A stretch of 6,208 nucleotides of DNA from a candidate division LCP-89 bacterium (GTDB lineage: Bacteria > Electryoneota > B3-LCP). Shown piece by piece: positions 4,710-6,208 of the stretch. The stretch is from NCBI GenBank assembly GCA_025774735.1, contig JALGZU010000176.1, forward strand, positions 1-6,208. Direction: 5' to 3'. The notes below the pieces were generated by a model that searched no databases, was not told the origin of the DNA, and saw nothing but the letters and a program-made list of their open reading frames with translations. A program made the translations under genes and the position numbers. Position 1 is the stretch's first letter, and each line of letters starts with the position of its first letter.

Positions 4710-6208
4710 CTAATGGCCATCTTTCGAAAAGGTTACTGTGATATTTTCGGAAGTCACGTCAGAATTGTTGACTCGGGCATACACAGTTGCTGTGTTTATT
4801 ACAGCGTTTAGATCGGGGAACGCCTGGTTGAGGGTGGTTCGCAGCCAGCAGATGGCGGTTCCCGTTGAATCCGGTGGTTCCGGGGGGGGGCCGATAAAAC
4901 CCGGGGGGCCGGTGATTTTCTCAAAGCTCAAAACTGTGCCCAGCGAATCCCAGTAAAAGTACCCGGCGGTGCTGTTGAAGATGATGGTAGCGCCATCGAT
5001 CGGATTGGCGTAACCGTCCAGCAGGTAAGCCCTGGCTTGCTGCACGGCTGGGCCATAAGACGGTCCTATAGGTGGAGTGGTGAAGTTCCAATTTTCGGGA
5101 ACCAAAATAAAACTCAGTTCGCCATCAGCCAATGGGCATTGATACTGGGTCGTGTCGATGATGGAGTCGCCATCGACCACGCAGTAGGCGTACACGTCCA
5201 GATCGGTGAAGGTGGCATCGCTGTGGTACAGCAGCGAAGTGAAAGCCACCCCTTCCAGCGGATCGCCGCCGCTCACGGGCGGATCGTTGCCAGTGAATGC
5301 GTCACCCCAGATTTCGACGCTGGAGGTGTCGTCTGACAGATAAAACTGTACAGCGGTGCTGTCTACCACTTCATTGCCGTGCTGGTCTAAAACCAGGGCG
5401 GAGACTTCGACCTGCCAGACATTACCGCCCGCCTGTACGGGATCCAAGGAATTGATGCCGATGTCGATGGCTGCCGGCGGTCCCGAAACGATCGTGACCA
5501 GCGGCGACTGCGCCGAGATTTCATTTAACGCAGCATCGTACGTCCAGGCCTTGATCGTCACCGGACCGGAATTGATCCCGGCGTTCAGGCTGACGGTTGC
5601 GATTCCGCCGGCCGTCAAGGTTGAGTCTTCGAATCCATGATTGTTGATATTGACACCGCCGAAGGGGAAACCATCGTTTTGTATCCGGAAGTGAACCATG
5701 ACGTCGTTGAGAACGAGGTTACCTGATGCGTCCGTTACGTTAGCATAAATATCGGTCTGGTAATCCCCGCCGGTCCCCACGACCTGGATCGTTGCCGACT
5801 GCGCGCTCAAGCCGATCTGGCTGGGTGTCGAAGGGGTGATAGTCAATAGCGTTGAATCGATGGCGATGCCGACTTGCGCCTTGATCCAAGCCGTTCCGGC
5901 ATTCGTACTCGGCGAAAACCAGGTCGTCGCTTCCCCACCGATTGTCGGTACTTCGGGAGGACTTATGCTCCCCAAATTCGTAGAGAACAAAACCCCGACG
6001 CCATCGCCCACCGGATTACCGGTTGTGTCCCGAACTACGGCAATAACTTCCGCCATTTCCGTGCTGTTGACCGGCATAGTGTTCGGATCGACGCTTACGG
6101 TTACTTGAGTGGGAGCACCGGCAATTAACTGCATGACGACCGGTGGATCGGAAAGTACATTATCCACCGAGGCTAACAGTGTGTCGGTGCCCGTACTGAT
6201 GCCCGTTC
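4710..6208 (-). CDS. Partial: C-terminal part of a tandem Ig-like-domain surface/secreted protein
   Basis: The minus-strand frame is open from the window's right edge to the TAG at 4710-4712. Codons continue upstream of the GTG at 6165-6167 (reading TLLASVDNV without a stop), so that GTG is internal and the true start lies outside. About 499 residues are visible. They form four diverged bacterial Ig-like (Big_1/invasin-type) domains, at about 5830-6131, 5484-5828, 5127-5483 and 4713-5126. Each repeats the pattern 'xAxVxDxxGNPVxxxxVxF' then 'GxAxxxL': VRDTTGNPV, VTDASGNLV, VLDQHGNEV and LLDGYANPI begin the second strand regions. Such domains make stalk-like extracellular repeats in adhesins and large surface proteins. 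The last domain has a Gly/Pro-rich loop (GPPGFIGPPPEPP) and the third has a Cys pair (in AYCVV and YQCPL). The chain ends at SKDGH with no LPXTG, membrane anchor or type IX sorting domain, so any export or anchoring signal must be N-terminal and unseen. Confidence 0.88.
   Translation of the reverse strand, partial: TGISTGTDTLLASVDNVLSDPPVVMQLIAGAPTQVTVSVDPNTMPVNSTEMAEVIAVVRDTTGNPVGDGVGVLFSTNLGSISPPEVPTIGGEATTWFSPSTNAGTAWIKAQVGIAIDSTLLTITPSTPSQIGLSAQSATIQVVGTGGDYQTDIYANVTDASGNLVLNDVMVHFRIQNDGFPFGGVNINNHGFEDSTLTAGGIATVSLNAGINSGPVTIKAWTYDAALNEISAQSPLVTIVSGPPAAIDIGINSLDPVQAGGNVWQVEVSALVLDQHGNEVVDSTAVQFYLSDDTSSVEIWGDAFTGNDPPVSGGDPLEGVAFTSLLYHSDATFTDLDVYAYCVVDGDSIIDTTQYQCPLADGELSFILVPENWNFTTPPIGPSYGPAVQQARAYLLDGYANPIDGATIIFNSTAGYFYWDSLGTVLSFEKITGPPGFIGPPPEPPDSTGTAICWLRTTLNQAFPDLNAVINTATVYARVNNSDVTSENITVTFSKDGH
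4882..4890 (-). repeat. C9 homopolymer in the Ig-like gene
   Basis: Nine G on the plus strand are nine C on the coding strand. They encode the GPPP part of the Gly/Pro-rich loop in the last Ig-like domain. A second run of six lies at 4903-4908. Loss of one C puts a stop at 4808-4810, and gain of one C puts a stop at 4759-4761. Either single slip therefore truncates the last domain. The length is in the range where slipped-strand errors occur, but it may be only a by-product of Pro codons. Confidence 0.6.

Noticed and set aside
1..6208. CRISPR arrays, tRNA/rRNA genes, insertion sequences or phage genes
   Set aside because: No regularly spaced repeats, no cloverleaf-like segments, and no transposase or integrase motifs were seen. 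Almost all bases are in well-supported genes.

Overview
The window reads as a Gram-negative bacterial chromosome segment of roughly middle GC content. It holds a left-hand cluster of four same-strand genes, a bidirectional terminator, and the 3' part of a convergent gene. The Gram-negative reading rests on two exported proteins with signal peptides, a periplasmic-type CHASE2 sensor, and an LpxL/HtrB-type lipid A acyltransferase. A soluble exported FecR protein beside a CHASE2 cyclase, together with a large Ig-like surface protein, is reminiscent of deep-branching FCB-group or deltaproteobacteria-like lineages. That placement is a guess from gene content; no marker gene is present.

Layout: bases 1-121 hold a strong sigma-70-like promoter (TTGACA, 17-base spacer, TAAAAT) and a GTG-start leader. 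Next come an exported protein of unknown function (122-898), an exported FecR-domain protein (895-1605), a membrane CHASE2 class III adenylate cyclase with a C-terminal TPR-like tail (1621-3744), and a lipid A-type acyltransferase (3741-4625). The gene junctions are 4-base ATGA overlaps (genes 1/2 and 3/4) or a 15-base gap (genes 2/3), so this is very probably one operon. A GC-rich hairpin at 4659-4681 ends it and also serves the opposite strand. The minus-strand gene (4710 to the window edge) is the C-terminal part of a protein built of tandem bacterial Ig-like domains. It carries a nine-C homopolymer on its coding strand.

Proposed joint function (inference): the two exported proteins are soluble periplasmic partners or reporters of envelope state. 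They may be sensed by the CHASE2 domain, which would control cytoplasmic cAMP synthesis. The acyltransferase is co-translated with the cyclase, which ties the module to outer-membrane lipid biogenesis. The cyclase has a complete catalytic residue set, so it should be active. The most interesting points are this coupled FecR/CHASE2/acyltransferase arrangement with its unrecognised first gene, and the slippage-prone C9 tract, at which either single-base slip truncates the Ig-like protein.
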